A stretch of 64,000 nt of DNA from Bemisia tabaci (lineage: Eukaryota; Arthropoda; Insecta; Hemiptera; Aleyrodidae): NCBI RefSeq assembly GCF_918797505.1, contig NC_092796.1, positions 33,490,098 to 33,554,097 on the forward strand, read 5' to 3'. Positions 44,333-55,860 of this stretch are shown one piece after another; within the stretch, counting starts at the first letter, position 1; each line of letters begins with the position of its first letter. Under the pieces are notes generated by a model. It worked only from the letters and a program-made list of their open reading frames with translations, searched no databases and had not been told where the DNA came from. Position numbers and translations under genes: made by a program.

Positions 44333-44896
44333 AGGACGCATTGTTTTATTTTTTAAATGAGAACTCAGAAAAGTTGAAACTTGGAATTTTGTGAATCTAT
44401 TTTTTATATTCTAAAATACATTCACAAAAAATTTAAAGGAATTAAGTAATTTATTTCTCTTTTCAAATTATTAAAAAAAGGGAGGAAATTCAGCAAGGTG
44501 AAATGCAACTGGGTTAGGCTACCTCCGATTGAATCCGTCCTATTGGTTTTGTTCGGAAGTTCGTATTTTGATTAATGTAAAAATAGGAGACAATACCAGG
44601 TGAAATACCCAACAATTTAGTGTCGTTTTTGTCTAGAAAATGAGAAGAATGAACAAAAAAAAAACCTTTCACCGACATCCAACATTTTACCGCAAATTTA
44701 TAATTCAACCATTTTCATCACTTAATCAAAAAGAGAGAGAAAAAACTGAGGTCCAATTCGCACTTCCACTGTCATTTTACGCCAGAGCCAATCGTTTACA
44801 TTCCAGTTATTGGCGAACTACCCCCTTCCCTCTGTCCGTCTCCCGCGTGGAAAAATACGATGCGGTCGTCGTACATCATCGAACTTGACGTATACT
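44333..44896. other. No gene recognised
   Basis: AT-rich spacer between two family D copies, with an A run at 44656. Confidence 0.35.
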
Positions 44897-45801
44897 CCCG
44901 TGCTAGATAAAAACGTCGTATGCCGATTCAAATGTTACCAAATTTCCCCACAGAATATATTTATTTTGGAAGAAAGTTATTCGTGTTTTTCTTTGAAGTT
45001 TTCAGACACTTTATAGGGTGATTTTACGATAGCAGAAAAAATCGTTTCGCCATGGACTACAAACTAAATAGGGCAAAACGATCAAAAACGTCGGCTGTAA
45101 AGCGAGAACAATGATGACCTTGAATTTAATCAATATTGCTAGTGCCAAAGCTAGAGTGAGGAAGTTTAATCACTTTAAGATAATATAAGGAAATTTGGTT
45201 AAAATTGGTGCGCTTTTCGAGGCGTTGTGCGTTTTACATGGGCGAAATCAGACACCCCAAACGGGGAGAACAGTGGCGTGGCGTGCTTTGCGATAAATCG
45301 ATTGATCGGTCATTTGAACCTATGGAAAAGAATCGATAAACAAGGGTCTCCGCACCGAACACCTTAATAATCGATGCTTTACCATGGGTTTAAATGGCAT
45401 AACAATCGATAAATCGCAATTCACACCACGCCACTGGGGGAGAAGGGGGGTCCGAGGCCTCTCTCGCAAAAGTTTGACTTTTAGAAGCAATCAATGTGCA
45501 GTTTGAGTCAATTCCGTTAAGAATAATTACCAAATGAATCCCCTTCGTTCCTTCTCTCTTCTTTTCTCGGGCGAACGGGAGAGAATTCGCACGCCCCCTA
45601 CGCTCTCTCCCTTGGATCCCTAATACATTTTAGCTATTCTTAATAGTCATCGTGAAATCGCCCTTTAGATCAAACTACGTACATAATTATCTGAAATATC
45701 GGAAGAAAAACATTTACAAATCCTCCGGAAAATTCGCGATTTGTCAAAAGACATTTGACAACATCCGAAGGCTCATGCGGGTTTCTTGCCTAGGACGGTA
45801 G
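44897..45801. mobile_element. Family D MITE split by about 670 bp of inserted DNA
   Basis: The left end CCCGTGCTAGATAAAAACGT is followed by normal D sequence to about 45014. The D right half resumes near 45685 (ATTATCTGAAATATCGG ... CATCCGAAGGCTCATGCGGG). The insert starts with TATAGGGTGATTTTACGA and contains a complete family J element (45271-45436). Confidence 0.7.
45271..45436. mobile_element. Family J hAT-type MITE
   Basis: The tips CAGTGGCGTGGCGTGC and TCACACCACGCCACTG are flanked by a perfect 8-bp duplication GGGGAGAA. It is nested in the insert that splits a family D copy. Confidence 0.95.
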
Positions 45802-46381
45802 CACGGTCAAACTGCGTGGCGCGTCAGTCAGGGTTGACGGGAGGGGCGGGGTGGGGGGCGTGGGCGGGGACGGGAGGGATGCGAGCGGAAGTGAGTTAAA
45901 TTATCGATTGGACTGGGTCAGAATTTGGTCGTTTCCAATTAGATTTCGTTTAATTTATGGGACACTGTGTCAACGACTCTGACCGGCCTGCGCCGGGCGC
46001 ACCCCTCCGCCCCCCCACCCCTTCATGCTCGTGAGCCCCTCGCCTCGTGGCGGGTGGCGGCTACGCGAGCGAGTCAGGATGGGATGGGATGGCAATCGAT
46101 TTACTGTTCGAACAGGCATGACGAGCGGAGGCCGGGAAGCGATGCAACACGACGCACCGCACCTACTAACCGCCCCGGCTAGACTCTCTTCGACAACTTT
46201 TAACCCTCCGAGAACTGTGGTATTCTCGTCACGCTGCGCTCGGCACGGAGGAGAGATGCAGTTGCACTTTGACTTCAAATGGATCCGGTTGATGCTGTTA
46301 TGTCACCGAGAAAGTAGCATGTCCAAAAATCGATCGCTAGAGACAGTTCTATTTATCGATAAACTGATGCTTTCACGGAAA
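45802..46381. other. No gene; GC-rich patch
   Basis: G-rich at 45838-45880 and C-rich at 45990-46060. Overlapping frames on both strands show no domain. Confidence 0.35.
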
Positions 46382-46795
46382 AAAGTGTTAGGGGTAATCC
46401 CCTGGAACTGTGGTACTACCGGCAGGTATTACCGCGGTAATTTCCGCACACTTTTGCATATATCCATTCCCGCTTATGTTTCTGAAATGAATTCGTTTGA
46501 ATCCGTTGCGCATGAAACACAATTTTTCTATAACTGTGCAGAAATGGAAATTTCAGAAACATGTGCGGAAATGTTAAAATACAATAGTGTGCGGAAATGG
46601 AAAAAATACAACAGTGTGCGGAAATGTCATGCAACCGTACTTCCCCGTTGATATGGGCATTCTCAATGAATTGTGGTGGTACCGCAACTTTAGTTGAGGT
46701 AAGAAAACAACATTTGGGTGAGTAATGTAATTTATTGGGATGCTACCACAATTAATTGGAAGTGCCCATGTTGGGTCTTCATCCCTACCTCATTT
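46382..46795. repeat. Q-type foldback repeat with inserted sequence
   Basis: TTAGGGGTAATCCCCTGGAA then CTGTGGTACTACC opens the element. GGTGGTACCGCAACTTTAGT, ATGCTACCACAATTAATTGG and GTCTTCATCCCTACCTCA close it. Between them lie four dispersed TGTGCGGAAATG-type words (46555-46630). Confidence 0.6.
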
Positions 46796-48296
46796 TTGCC
46801 GCTTACCAGGACGGAGAAACAGTAAAACTGATGAAGAATTTGCAAGTGTCTAGAATTTGATGAATTTTGTGTTTAGGTGTAAAATATTGAGAGAACTCAA
46901 CACGAGGATACGCGAGGTTTATAAATTGAACAAGGTTTGGAGGAAATATGACAAATTGATCTATTTTACTGAAATACGCGTATCTAATTAAAAATCGACG
47001 CCAAATTACGTTACTGGGCGGGACATTTTCTCACTTTTCAATCTATGTTTGTACTATTTCCTATAACAGAAAAAAATGTAAAAAACTGCGAATTTACATT
47101 AATAAGCACTCTCAGATGAAGCAATGAAAAAATGGGTGCAAATTCTTTTTTACAGAGTTTATTGCAAACAAGAGACGCAGCCAGCTAAGCAGACTTTCTG
47201 AAGAAAATCTCTAAGAAATTTGCCGAGATTGAATCCATTTCAATAGCAACTTGGAAAGTGACAATATCGACAGTCCTGATGTAGTACTAATTATAGAAGA
47301 TCCTTGGAAGGGTCGAGAAAGCAGAAATGACAAGATGAACGTAATAAAATTAGAGGGAGAACAAATCTTGAAATTGCCGGATAAAGTAAAGGAAGGATGA
47401 AAGGCATTTCGGTTGATGTTTAACCTGTAAGTAGGTGGACTTTCCGAAGTTCAACGGGAGCTCAAAGTAATGGGACAAATAGTCTTCAGTCAACTTTTGA
47501 ACTTCAAAAGGAGTTCTAATTACAAGTTTAGCTCGTTCAACCTTTTGCCCTTGATTCATTTGACATAATTAATGGGCCACAGTGGAGATAAAATCAAGCC
47601 GAATGTACGTTGAGGGAGACCCTGCTCTAGGCAAGGAATCCCATTAAACAACTATGCAATACTTTGTAGACAAATTGTGAGCCAACAGCTAGTTCTCAGG
47701 AATATCATGCACAGGACAAAATAAGGCGGTGTAAATATTTCCTTTTTAATACGCTTAATTTTCTAAACAAAAGACGAATGATTTTGAAATTCCTGTTCTT
47801 CTAGATAATCTGTACGATGTGACGTTACTTTGTTTCTTAATAGCTTTTTTATGTGGATAGATACACGGCATACAGTTTTTGTAATATTCACGATATAATG
47901 TTAAAAATATTTTAACAAAATTTATAAAAAAAAATATAATAAAAATAACGTAACTAACGTTACTAATTTGTAACGTCGCAAAATGTCTACTTTTAAGTTG
48001 TATACTTACAAGAAACTGACAAAAGGCTGCGGAGTTATCACGGTTTACTACAAGGAAAGATAGTTCGGAAATTTTAACTAAGAATTTTACTTCGAGTACA
48101 GTCACGATGGCCCTCGATCAGGGGCCTGGCAACAACGGCGGCCCGGAATATTTGGGCGGAATTATATATATTTGGCTCATTTAAATATTGACACGGAAGG
48201 TAAGGAGCTTAGGCAATGTGGGCGGGGGCGGACTTTTATGCGGCGAGGATAATGTAAATACTGTCGGATTCGGGGTCAGGAATCGTGAGCAGCGCG
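46796..48296. other. No gene recognised
   Basis: AT-rich, unique-looking DNA. It shows no members of the families catalogued here over about 1.5 kb, one of the longest repeat-poor stretches. Confidence 0.4.
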
Positions 48297-48708
48297 GCAG
48301 CCAAAAGGAAAAACCCAGTATGAGCCTTCAGGCGTTGCCGAATTTCCTTTAACAAATTATGAATTTTTGAAAAATGTTGTAAATTTTTTTCTTCCAATTT
48401 TATGGAGAAATTCTTTCGTAATCTGATCTAAAGTAACTGAAAAGCATCATATTGATATCGTTAAGTGAGAAAAATAAATTAATAAGGGAAAAGTAGTCTT
48501 GATCAGTTGATACCTTTTGCATGTTTCATTCTCACTCGAGGTCTTTCGATTAAACAGAATCATCTTCAGGCAATACCTTCGTAACTAATTAAAATGGTAT
48601 AATAAACGTTTTTCGATTTACAGTAAAACAGTATACCAAACATAGAATGAACAACATCTACAAATCACAATATACAGTAAGTGGATTTACAAATAGAAAC
48701 GATAAATG

Positions 48709-48957
48709 AAGGGCTTGGGGGAGAAGGCTCATAAGTGCAGTTTTTGCTTTTTCAAGTAATACGATTTTAAAGTTTCAAAAATTACACAGTGTCTTATGGC
48801 GGGAAGAAAGTTCGAACTGACTTTTTGATGCCTCAAAATTGGAATGTGAAAGCGTATCTTTCACAGAATATGCATTGAGACTATTTTTACTTAAACTCAT
48901 TTATAATTAAATTTTTTCCAAAACCGCACTATTGCGTCTTGTCCTCCAAGCCCCACA
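48709..48957. repeat. Foldback element U
   Basis: GAAGGGCTTGGGGGAGAAGG CTCATAAGTGCAG is mirrored by CGCACTATTGCGTCTTGTCC TCCAAGCCCC. The interior includes ACTGACTTTTTGATGCCTC. Confidence 0.75.
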
Positions 48958-48960
48958 AAT

Positions 48961-48987
48961 CAGGTAAAGTTAGAAGGTAATTATTTG

Positions 48988-49050
<63 letters not shown>
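48961..49050. repeat. 60-base A run
   Basis: An uninterrupted A tract at about 48991-49050 lies between family U and the right tip of a family D copy. It may be the tail of a retroposed sequence inserted in the D copy. Confidence 0.9.
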
Positions 49051-49053
<3 letters not shown>

Positions 49054-49111
49054 TGAGATGGAATCTGGCAACATTCGAATGATCATACGGCGTTTTTCTT
49101 CAGCGCAGCAG

Positions 49112-49679
49112 TCTCGCCCCCCCCCCCCCCCATCCGATATCGCGGCGGCGTTTGTACCACTTCGATTCGGTATTATTGCCTTTATGCAAAGCTCGGCTCC
49201 GAAATCCGTCGGTGTCTTTTATGTACTCGCTCCCATCGCATCGCCTCTCCCGGCGGTCCATTTCCCCCCGGATCCCGGATGGCCCTGCCCGACCTTTGCC
49301 CGGCCCGAAGCGCGAATAGACTGCCACTCACTTGATAAATCGTTATCGTTTCCCCGGGAGCGTCGGCCACCATCGTTACTTACGACGACTCCTCCGCCGA
49401 AATCGCGGAAGCGCACTACTTCCAAATCCTCCTTCGTAAACCTGTCGTTCAAGATCGGATTCTCAATTGGTTTTTATGGACGAGAACGCTGTTAGTGGTG
49501 ACGTCACCGGCGGGGTTTCACTTATTTCGAATTGGATCCGAACAATAACAATGACATAACCTCTTGAGATGCTATCGATGAAAATAAATCGATTAAAATC
49601 GCTTTCCGTGACGTGACACGAGTAGCGCTTGTTGCGGTACTTCCGGTCTCGTATACACCCCTATACAGAAAAAAAAGTC
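49112..49679. other. No gene; GC-rich patch
   Basis: A C run at 49116-49131 is followed by GC-rich DNA to 49480, with frames open on both strands. Confidence 0.35.
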
Positions 49680-49850
49680 AGGGGTTTGTACCCTAATATT
49701 GTTGTATTATCCCAATTTGTTGGATGAAATGGACGTTTCCAATTAATTGCGGTAGTACCGCAGCATTTGGGTTAGTAACCTAATTTGTTGGGGTAGAACC
49801 AAGATTAATTGAAAATGTTCACATCATCCAACAACCCCTTGCTCTTTTTC
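49680..49850. repeat. Q-type foldback repeat
   Basis: CAGGGGTTTGTACCCTAATA then TTGTTGGATGAAATGGACG is mirrored by ATGTTCACATCATCCAACAA CCCCT, with AATTGCGGTAGTACCGCA at the centre. Confidence 0.7.
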
Positions 49851-50944
49851 TTCTGTTTACTTGACATGTTACTCGTTCTGCGCTATTGCATATCGACAAG
49901 GAAACTCCCAAGCTATGTATCTCTTTGGCGGTATTTAAATATATTCGCTCCTGTTTTATTTTTTTAGAAAAGAGCGAATCAGCATATCATTCCTTGAAAT
50001 TTTATCAGATTTCGCTTCAAATGTTTTGCACAGAGGATAGAAATCACAGATTCGTTTAAAAAATTGAGAGTTTCTCCTCGTCCCTGAACCAAATAGTAAC
50101 AACTAAATAACTTCTATCAAAGTCACAATAATCTTATGTCGCAGGCAATTGGCAATTGCCGGCAATTTACAAGCCAGTGATGAATAAATATAGAAAATCA
50201 TAAAATTCAAAAATAAAAGACCAAGATTAGAGTGCTGATTATGTTACCTATAATGTGTAAAGACACTTTTCTAACCTTAAAAAAATTGCAGGAATACGCA
50301 CACTCAGAAGAGAGTGCAGTAAACTCCGTGACATTAGGTGGGTTGAGATCGGACAGGCAACTAAACTAACATAGTGACAAAGCGTGGAGTATCACAAAAA
50401 ATGAAAGCACATCAAGCCGAGCTCATACTTTTGAAGACCATAACCCTCAGAAATTGGATTATGCCGATGCGCATTATTGCGATTTTTTGAAACATCGTGT
50501 GAACCGCTTGCAAATTGCCGGCGATTGTCAATTGCCTGCGACATATACGTAGCTTCTCTGTGTCATGATACTAAACGCATCCATTGAAAACCGAGCGAAT
50601 CTTTTCCGAATCGGCAACATTTGCGCCGACGATGGCACAGAGCAAACATTCGTTTTAGGCTGGCGCGCGTGGTGGCGTTGCGGTGGCGGTCAATTCCCGC
50701 GGCGCGCGACTCAGATGCCACTCGATCATTTGTATGCCCGCGGAGGCCCCGAAAATGGAGCCACGCGCCCCGCCGCTCCGTGACTGGGACCTCTCCGAAA
50801 GCATGAGCGAATGCACTCGTTTTCGGCACCGAGATATTTTCCGACACGCTTGCAGCCAGGAATTTCGCTTTTTGCGCCTTCGTTCCTCCGAATAGGCAGC
50901 AAGCATAACATCCGTAGAGCCGAACTTATCGACGGATAATACAC
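49851..50944. other. No gene; possible foldback
   Basis: GTCGCAGGCAATTGGCAATT GCCGGCAATT at 50138 and the inverse AAATTGCCGGCGATTGTCAA TTGCCTGCGAC at 50511-50541 bound a roughly 405-bp interval, so an unclassified foldback element is likely. 50600-50880 is GC-rich. Confidence 0.55.
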
Positions 50945-51125
50945 GGAAGAAATGAGGTAAGGGTTCTTGGATGATATGGACAGTTCCAATTAATTTTGGT
51001 GGTACTCCAATACATTAGGTAACTAACCCAAATGTTGCGGTACTACCCCAAACCTGAGGTGCGAGACTACCACAATTAATTGAAAATGTCCATATCATCC
51101 AAAAATTGGGGGTATAGTGGCACAG
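50945..51125. repeat. Q-type foldback repeat
   Basis: GGGTTCTTGGATGATATGGA CAGTTCC is mirrored by AATGTCCATATCATCCAAAA. The centre holds GGTGGTACTCC and GCGGTACTACCCC. Confidence 0.7.
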
Positions 51126-51159
51126 TTTTAGATGACAGCCCCCAACACTTATGCCCGAA

Positions 51160-51372
51160 ATAATACGGTCAATCAGAGAGGTCGGACATGAAATTTATGA
51201 TGCTTAATTCGTCACATTTTAAATTTTAAGAGGTGCTTCTAGAGGATAATTTCAGAGGACACCGATGGAATCACTTTTAAAATCTCAAAGTTCTGAATAA
51301 ACGGAGTTATATGCATTTTAAAGTTTCCAGATTTTGTCCGACATCTCCTATCGACTCGATCCACCGTGCGGC
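51160..51372. mobile_element. Foldback element O, left tip degraded
   Basis: Contains GAGAGGTCGGACATGAAATT and, at the right, TTTTGTCCGACATCTCCTAT then CGACTCGATCCACCGTGCG. Confidence 0.8.
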
Positions 51373-51806
51373 GCCCATAAATTTCCTCATTCTTCTCTTT
51401 ATGGGTCTCGCAAAAGGTGGCGAATTTTCCGCTTGTTTTCCTTTTAAATTTATATTTTAACTCCTCCTCGCTTGCCGGTTCGAACACCGTCCCGTCGGCG
51501 ATAAAATAATCCAGGAAGTGAAGCCGGCACTGTCGGTGTCACCCGCGCTCCGAGCATTTAAATTAATTAAGGCGAACGGGTAGGAAGGCGGGAGACGCGC
51601 GTCGCGAAAGCATCAGCGAATCCGGGCTAAACGGCAGAGCTCAGTTTTCATCTTCAACCAAAACCCGTGACACCCCCTCCCCCGCCCCCCTACAGCCACC
51701 ACCCTCCGTTATGATTTGATCCCGGCCCGGCGTGACGCTCCAAGAGTAAACAAACCTGCCACTTCTGGAGTTCTGGGGCGGCCCGGAAGACAGAAGGAGT
51801 AACGAC

Positions 51807-52481
51807 GCACAGTGGGTCGAATCGATCGGAGAGGTCAACCATGATATTTTTGACGAAAAACTGCAAATTTTGATGTTAATTTCGTCTCATGATACATTTC
51901 AAGGTGTGTTTCTTAGGGCGAGAGTGTTGCCAGCTCTGTGCCGCTCTCTGATTTGCTCATCAGGTTTAGGCTATCATAAAGCTCCATGGCTGGCCCAATG
52001 TAAAAAAACCCGACCTAGAGGAACACGTATTTTTGGCTGAAAAATTAATGATAATCACACTCTAAGGCTGATTTTCTGCCAAAATATACATCAAAGTTCA
52101 ACCCGAACTCAATTCAGAAGTTTGTATAAATATTTTTTTATAACATCCAAACTCACGTCTAGAACTTTTTCGCCATCATGTTTGTTTACATTGGGTCAAA
52201 CTGGGAGCGGAGAGGTAGAAGTGGGTTTGTTTACATTGGGCCAAATTTGGGGCTTCATGATAGCCGACCATCAGAGAGCGGCACACTGTTTCTGTAGTAA
52301 AAGGACTGAGATGACAATACTCTCCCGTATACAGATACTCTCTAGTGTTTCTGGAAGAAAATCTCACAAGGAAACCAATGGAACACTTTAAAGCTCCAAA
52401 ATTTTGTAAAATACGAGTTGAAAGCTTTTGAAAGATTCCAAATCGTGTCCGACCTCTTCCATCGACTCGACCCATTGTGCG
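51807..52481. mobile_element. Foldback element O with a nested palindrome
   Basis: The ends GCACAGTGGGTCGAATCGAT and CATCGACTCGACCCATTGTG C are inverse. A separate foldback occupies about 51924-52335: GTGCCGCTCTCTGATTTGC and GGCCCAATGTAAAA at its left mirror CATTGGGCCAAAT and CCATCAGAGAGCGGCAC at its right. Confidence 0.8.
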
Positions 52482-53248
52482 ACAGAGCGGGATTTTAAGC
52501 AACCCGGCAACGCCGCGCCGCGCGCTCTAAAAATATCAAGCTCCTTCCATGATTCCCGAGCTCGACAGCCGAAGTTAATGAGCGAAATCATTAACGTAGA
52601 ATGCTGAAAGCAGGTAACGCCCCTTTACGCGGGAGCGTTACCTCCCTCTAGGGGCGGGAGGGGCGGAGGGCGGTTAAAGACTACCCCCGTAAATCTTTGA
52701 TCGGAACTCGCACCTCCTCGGTTTCTGGAGATAGGGCGTCCCGGGGAGATAGGGCGTTATCATCTTGGCCGTTGTAAAGTGGGTGAGTGATGCCCGGGTG
52801 TTAAATACCGTGCAGATACGCTTCGTTGGAATTTATGTGCGTTCCTCAGGTGGATCCGCTGCTCTTTGTTCCGACGCGACGGGTGTATTCGTGATTTCGA
52901 CGTTTATGACGTTGCACTGGAAAAGGGTACTTTAAACAGGGAGACATTTTCAGCCAATCTTAATAACATATCGATGCGATGGCCGACGTACGAAACCACG
53001 TACCTCCGTTTGCGCGTAGCAGGTTTCCGCGAATACTTCATTTTTTCTTGGGAAAATTAGCCACTACAATGTCTGAAAACTTCCTTGATTTTTTTTTTCT
53101 TAGGAGACTATTCTATAAAAATTTGAAGCTATAAAGTTGGTCTCTTTTCCTTCAGAAAAATAAAACACTAGCGGAAATTTTGAAACACCGCACTGGAAGT
53201 ACGTGATTTCGCACTTTGGCTATCGATATACTGAATGCATATTGTATT
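52482..53248. other. No gene recognised
   Basis: Short direct repeat GGAGATAGGGCGT at 52726 and 52745. A 64-codon frame at 52866-53060 has no recognised domain. Confidence 0.35.
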
Positions 53249-53430
53249 AGGTCGGTCTGATGACTAGTATAGCTGGCTCCTGACCGAGGGGTCTCAGGTT
53301 CGAATTCTGGCCAGAGTGACAAAATCTTAAGGTCTAAGATCTTGTCACTTTAAAGGGCAAGAGTGTTTGTGTTCGTTATCTCTCTTTCAAATGCAGCGCA
53401 CATAGCACTCAAAGACTATCAGGACTCTAC
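53249..53430 (+). mobile_element. Second tRNA-derived SINE, probably truncated
   Basis: The head has GATGACTAGTATAGCTGGCT and a B box CAGGTTCGAATTCTGG, then AGTGACAAAATCTTAAGG. Head order and B-box position match the SINE at 17490, but the body differs and no clear A tail is present. Confidence 0.6.
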
Positions 53431-53457
53431 TCTCCGTAGGTCGGTCGGATCGATGTA

Positions 53458-53535
53458 AAACGCCTTCAATTGCGAGTGATACCGTGCAACACACCGAAGT
53501 TAAAATAGTTGTATTCTTAGGTTGGAACCTAACTC
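53458..53535. repeat. Repeat P copy
   Basis: CGCCTTCAATTGCGAGTGAT ACCGTGC then AATAGTTGTATTCTTAGGTT matches, in reverse, the copy at 6352-6432 upstream of the large gene. Confidence 0.65.
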
Positions 53536-53749
53536 AAGTCGATTACTTTACGAAATGAAGTGTGTCACCCTGTTAATGCTGTGTTTCAAGTTATCACGCA
53601 TATAGCCATTCTTTTCCGTGACAAAAAGTAAAGATTTAACGGGACAAAAAGTTCTTAATCCATATCTCTGATCCTTTCATCTTCTCTTATCGATGTTGAC
53701 TGTTGGTTCCTGAAAGAGGACACTTAACCCAAGTTAAAAGCTCTGAAGC

Positions 53750-53984
53750 TCTATCTAGGAGCATTCGAGAGCTGCCAAATTTCCCTTGATAAAACATGTA
53801 TTTTTGATAACATTCATGCATATTTTGCATTGGAATTTCCAGATATTTTAGATTAAATTGCGCACAAAATTTTCTGAAACTTTTGAAAAATAATGTTCGC
53901 AATTTTCCCAGTAAATTCAGCTTTTATCGGAGGAAACTTGGCTACGTCTGAAGGCTCATACGGCGTCTCCCCTTAGTATGACAG
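53750..53984. mobile_element. Family D MITE with degraded left tip
   Basis: The right tip GCTCATACGGCGTCTCCCCT then TAGTATGACAG is clear. The left arm begins at TAGGAGCATTCGAGAGC, lacking the usual terminal 30 bases. Confidence 0.7.
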
Positions 53985-54529
53985 CATACCCACCGATTTG
54001 AAATGATTCTTTCACGATGAGCGGCCATTGAAATGGGTCAGCGGAGCGGGACGCTTTTCACGGTTGATCGAGACGCTGAAAATAGACGCGATGAGATGCA
54101 AGCTGCGGGACGATTGAGTAATCAAAAATACACAGCGAGAGGGACGGCAAATAATAGGAGCATTATTCGTGGCCGGCGGGAGCGGCGCGGCGCGGACACT
54201 GATCAGGACACGTGAAATGACGTCACGTTCAGCCGCCGTCGGAGCGTGACTAAGCGCCGCCCGCACGGCTCACCGGCGACCCGACCCCAAGACACCGCAC
54301 CGCAACGTCGACTCCCGGACCCGTCGATTCGAAAACCCCGTCGGATTTTATATCCGGAGGGCATGGATTCCATCGACAAGAATCGATCGGAAAAAACCGT
54401 GAATCGATCAACGTGAACGGATCGAAACTGACTCGATAGACAAGTTACTAGTAAAAAACCGGTGCCGATTCGATCGACTTGCATTGATCGAGGAGATAAA
54501 AACATGATTTGATCGAAAATTATTCAATT
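53985..54529. other. No gene; GC-rich DNA grading into the minisatellite
   Basis: 54150-54330 is CpG-rich. From about 54360 degenerate ATCGATCGA words appear, leading into the 20-bp tandem array. Confidence 0.35.
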
Positions 54530-54815
54530 GACAACCGTAAATCACCGACAAACTCGTCAATCGATCGACAAACTCGTCAATCGATCGACAAACTTGTAAA
54601 TCGATCGACAATCTTGTAAATCGATCGACAAACCCGTTAATCAATCGACAAACTTGTACGTAGATCGACAAAATCGTTAATCGATCGATAAACTTGTTAA
54701 TCGATCGATAAACTTGTTAATCGATCGATAAACTTGTTAATCGATCGACAAACTCGTAAATGGATCGACAAACCAGTGACTCGACCGACAAAACCGTGAT
54801 TCGATCGAAAAAATT
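54530..54815. repeat. 20-bp minisatellite
   Basis: About 14 units of the form AATCGATCGACAAACTTGTT in tandem, with few substitutions and unit length held at 20. Degenerate units continue on both sides (54370-54530 and 54815-54880). Confidence 0.95.
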
Positions 54816-55194
54816 TGGAATAAATCGAATTCTATCGACCAAGTCACGTCGATCGATTTTTATTTTCCGATCGATTCACGCCGATCTGGACACCGACATG
54901 TGAGAAAATTAACATAAAAAATGCGACGCTGAACACCTACTGCGGTACAAATGAATCTGAACCCGACATAAATCAAGAGCTAAATCAAGAGCTAAATCAA
55001 TAGCCGTTGAATTAGAGGCTCGAAGTTGGTCGCGAGGAGAGGAGAAGAGTACATCGGCGGTAAAAAAAGGAAGAGGAAAAATAAAAATAAGAAAACGAGA
55101 AAAAGTACCGGAGGGTGGGGAAGGAGGGAGGGGGAGGGGTAGTGCCGGAGGAACCGATTGACTGATAAGCAACGTGCACTGCACCCCGTTGCAG

Positions 55195-55860
55195 GAGGGG
55201 AAACGCGGTGTGAGATCCGATGCAGGTGAGAAAAATACGATCTTTCCCTATTTGAAACTACAGTTAAGAATCGATTATCAGGGTGTCGCCTGCAACCTCC
55301 CTGATAATCGATTCTTTCACATGAGTTTAAATAGTAGGTGAATCGATTCATCGCAGAAAACCTTAGGGGAACCGCGGTGTGGGATCCGATGCAGGTGAAA
55401 AAAATACGAACTTTTCCCATTTGAGGTTACGGCAAAGAATCGATTATCATGGTGTCTGACAAACCACCTGATAATCGATCCTTTTACAAGAGTTTAAATA
55501 GCAGATTAATCGATTTATCGCAGGGAACCCTACGGGAACTAAGGTGTGGAATCCGATGCAGGTGAGAAAGGCATCATCCATTTGAAGTTATAACAAAGAA
55601 TCGATCATGAAGATGTCCCCAACGATCGATACCAGTGGCGTGGCGTGAATAGCGATGTATGGATTGTTATGCCATTTAAACCTATGGTTAAGAATCGATT
55701 ATTAGGGTGTTCGAACACCCTGTTTATCGATCCTTTCCCGTAGGTTTAAATGGCACAACAATCGATACATCGCAATTCACGCCACGCCACTGGTATCAAT
55801 ACTTTTCTACAGGTCTAAATAGCAGATCAATCGATTCATTGCAGAAAGCCCCACTTGAAT
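55195..55860. repeat. Tandem array of about 175-bp units related to family J interiors
   Basis: Three units each begin with a GTGTGRGATCCGATGCAGGT-type sequence, continue with an AAGAATCGATTATCA block, mostly carry GATAATCGATYCTTT, and end in TTTAAATAG ... AATCGATTYATCGCAG. Unit starts lie near 55195, 55366 and 55545. The third unit is split by the complete J copy at 55633-55792. Confidence 0.85.
55633..55792. mobile_element. Family J MITE inserted in a related tandem array
   Basis: The tips CAGTGGCGTGGCGTGAAT and TTCACGCCACGCCACTG are intact. The target repeat (ATCGATAC left, ATCAATAC right) is separated from the right tip by GT. It interrupts the third unit of the tandem array at 55195-55860. 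Confidence 0.9.

Larger units (their letters stand above)
48297..49111. mobile_element. Family D MITE split by inserted repeats
   Basis: Left half 48297-48440 (AAAAGGAAAAACCCAGTATG) and right tip 49060-49111 (ATCATACGGCGTTTTTCTTC AGC). The interval holds a foldback family U copy, a stem-loop motif near 48540-48570 and a 60-base A run. Confidence 0.7.

Noticed and set aside
46025..46651. 208-codon plus-strand frame
   Set aside because: It spans a GC-rich patch and the Q-type repeat with TGTGCGGAAATG words. No domain is seen and it is open on the other strand as well.
54408..54671. Repetitive protein encoded by the minisatellite
   Set aside because: The 20-bp period changes frame every unit. 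The open frame reflects lack of stop words in the unit, not selection.
54530..54815. CRISPR-like array
   Set aside because: Units are contiguous 20-bp repeats without unique spacers, and the context is eukaryotic.
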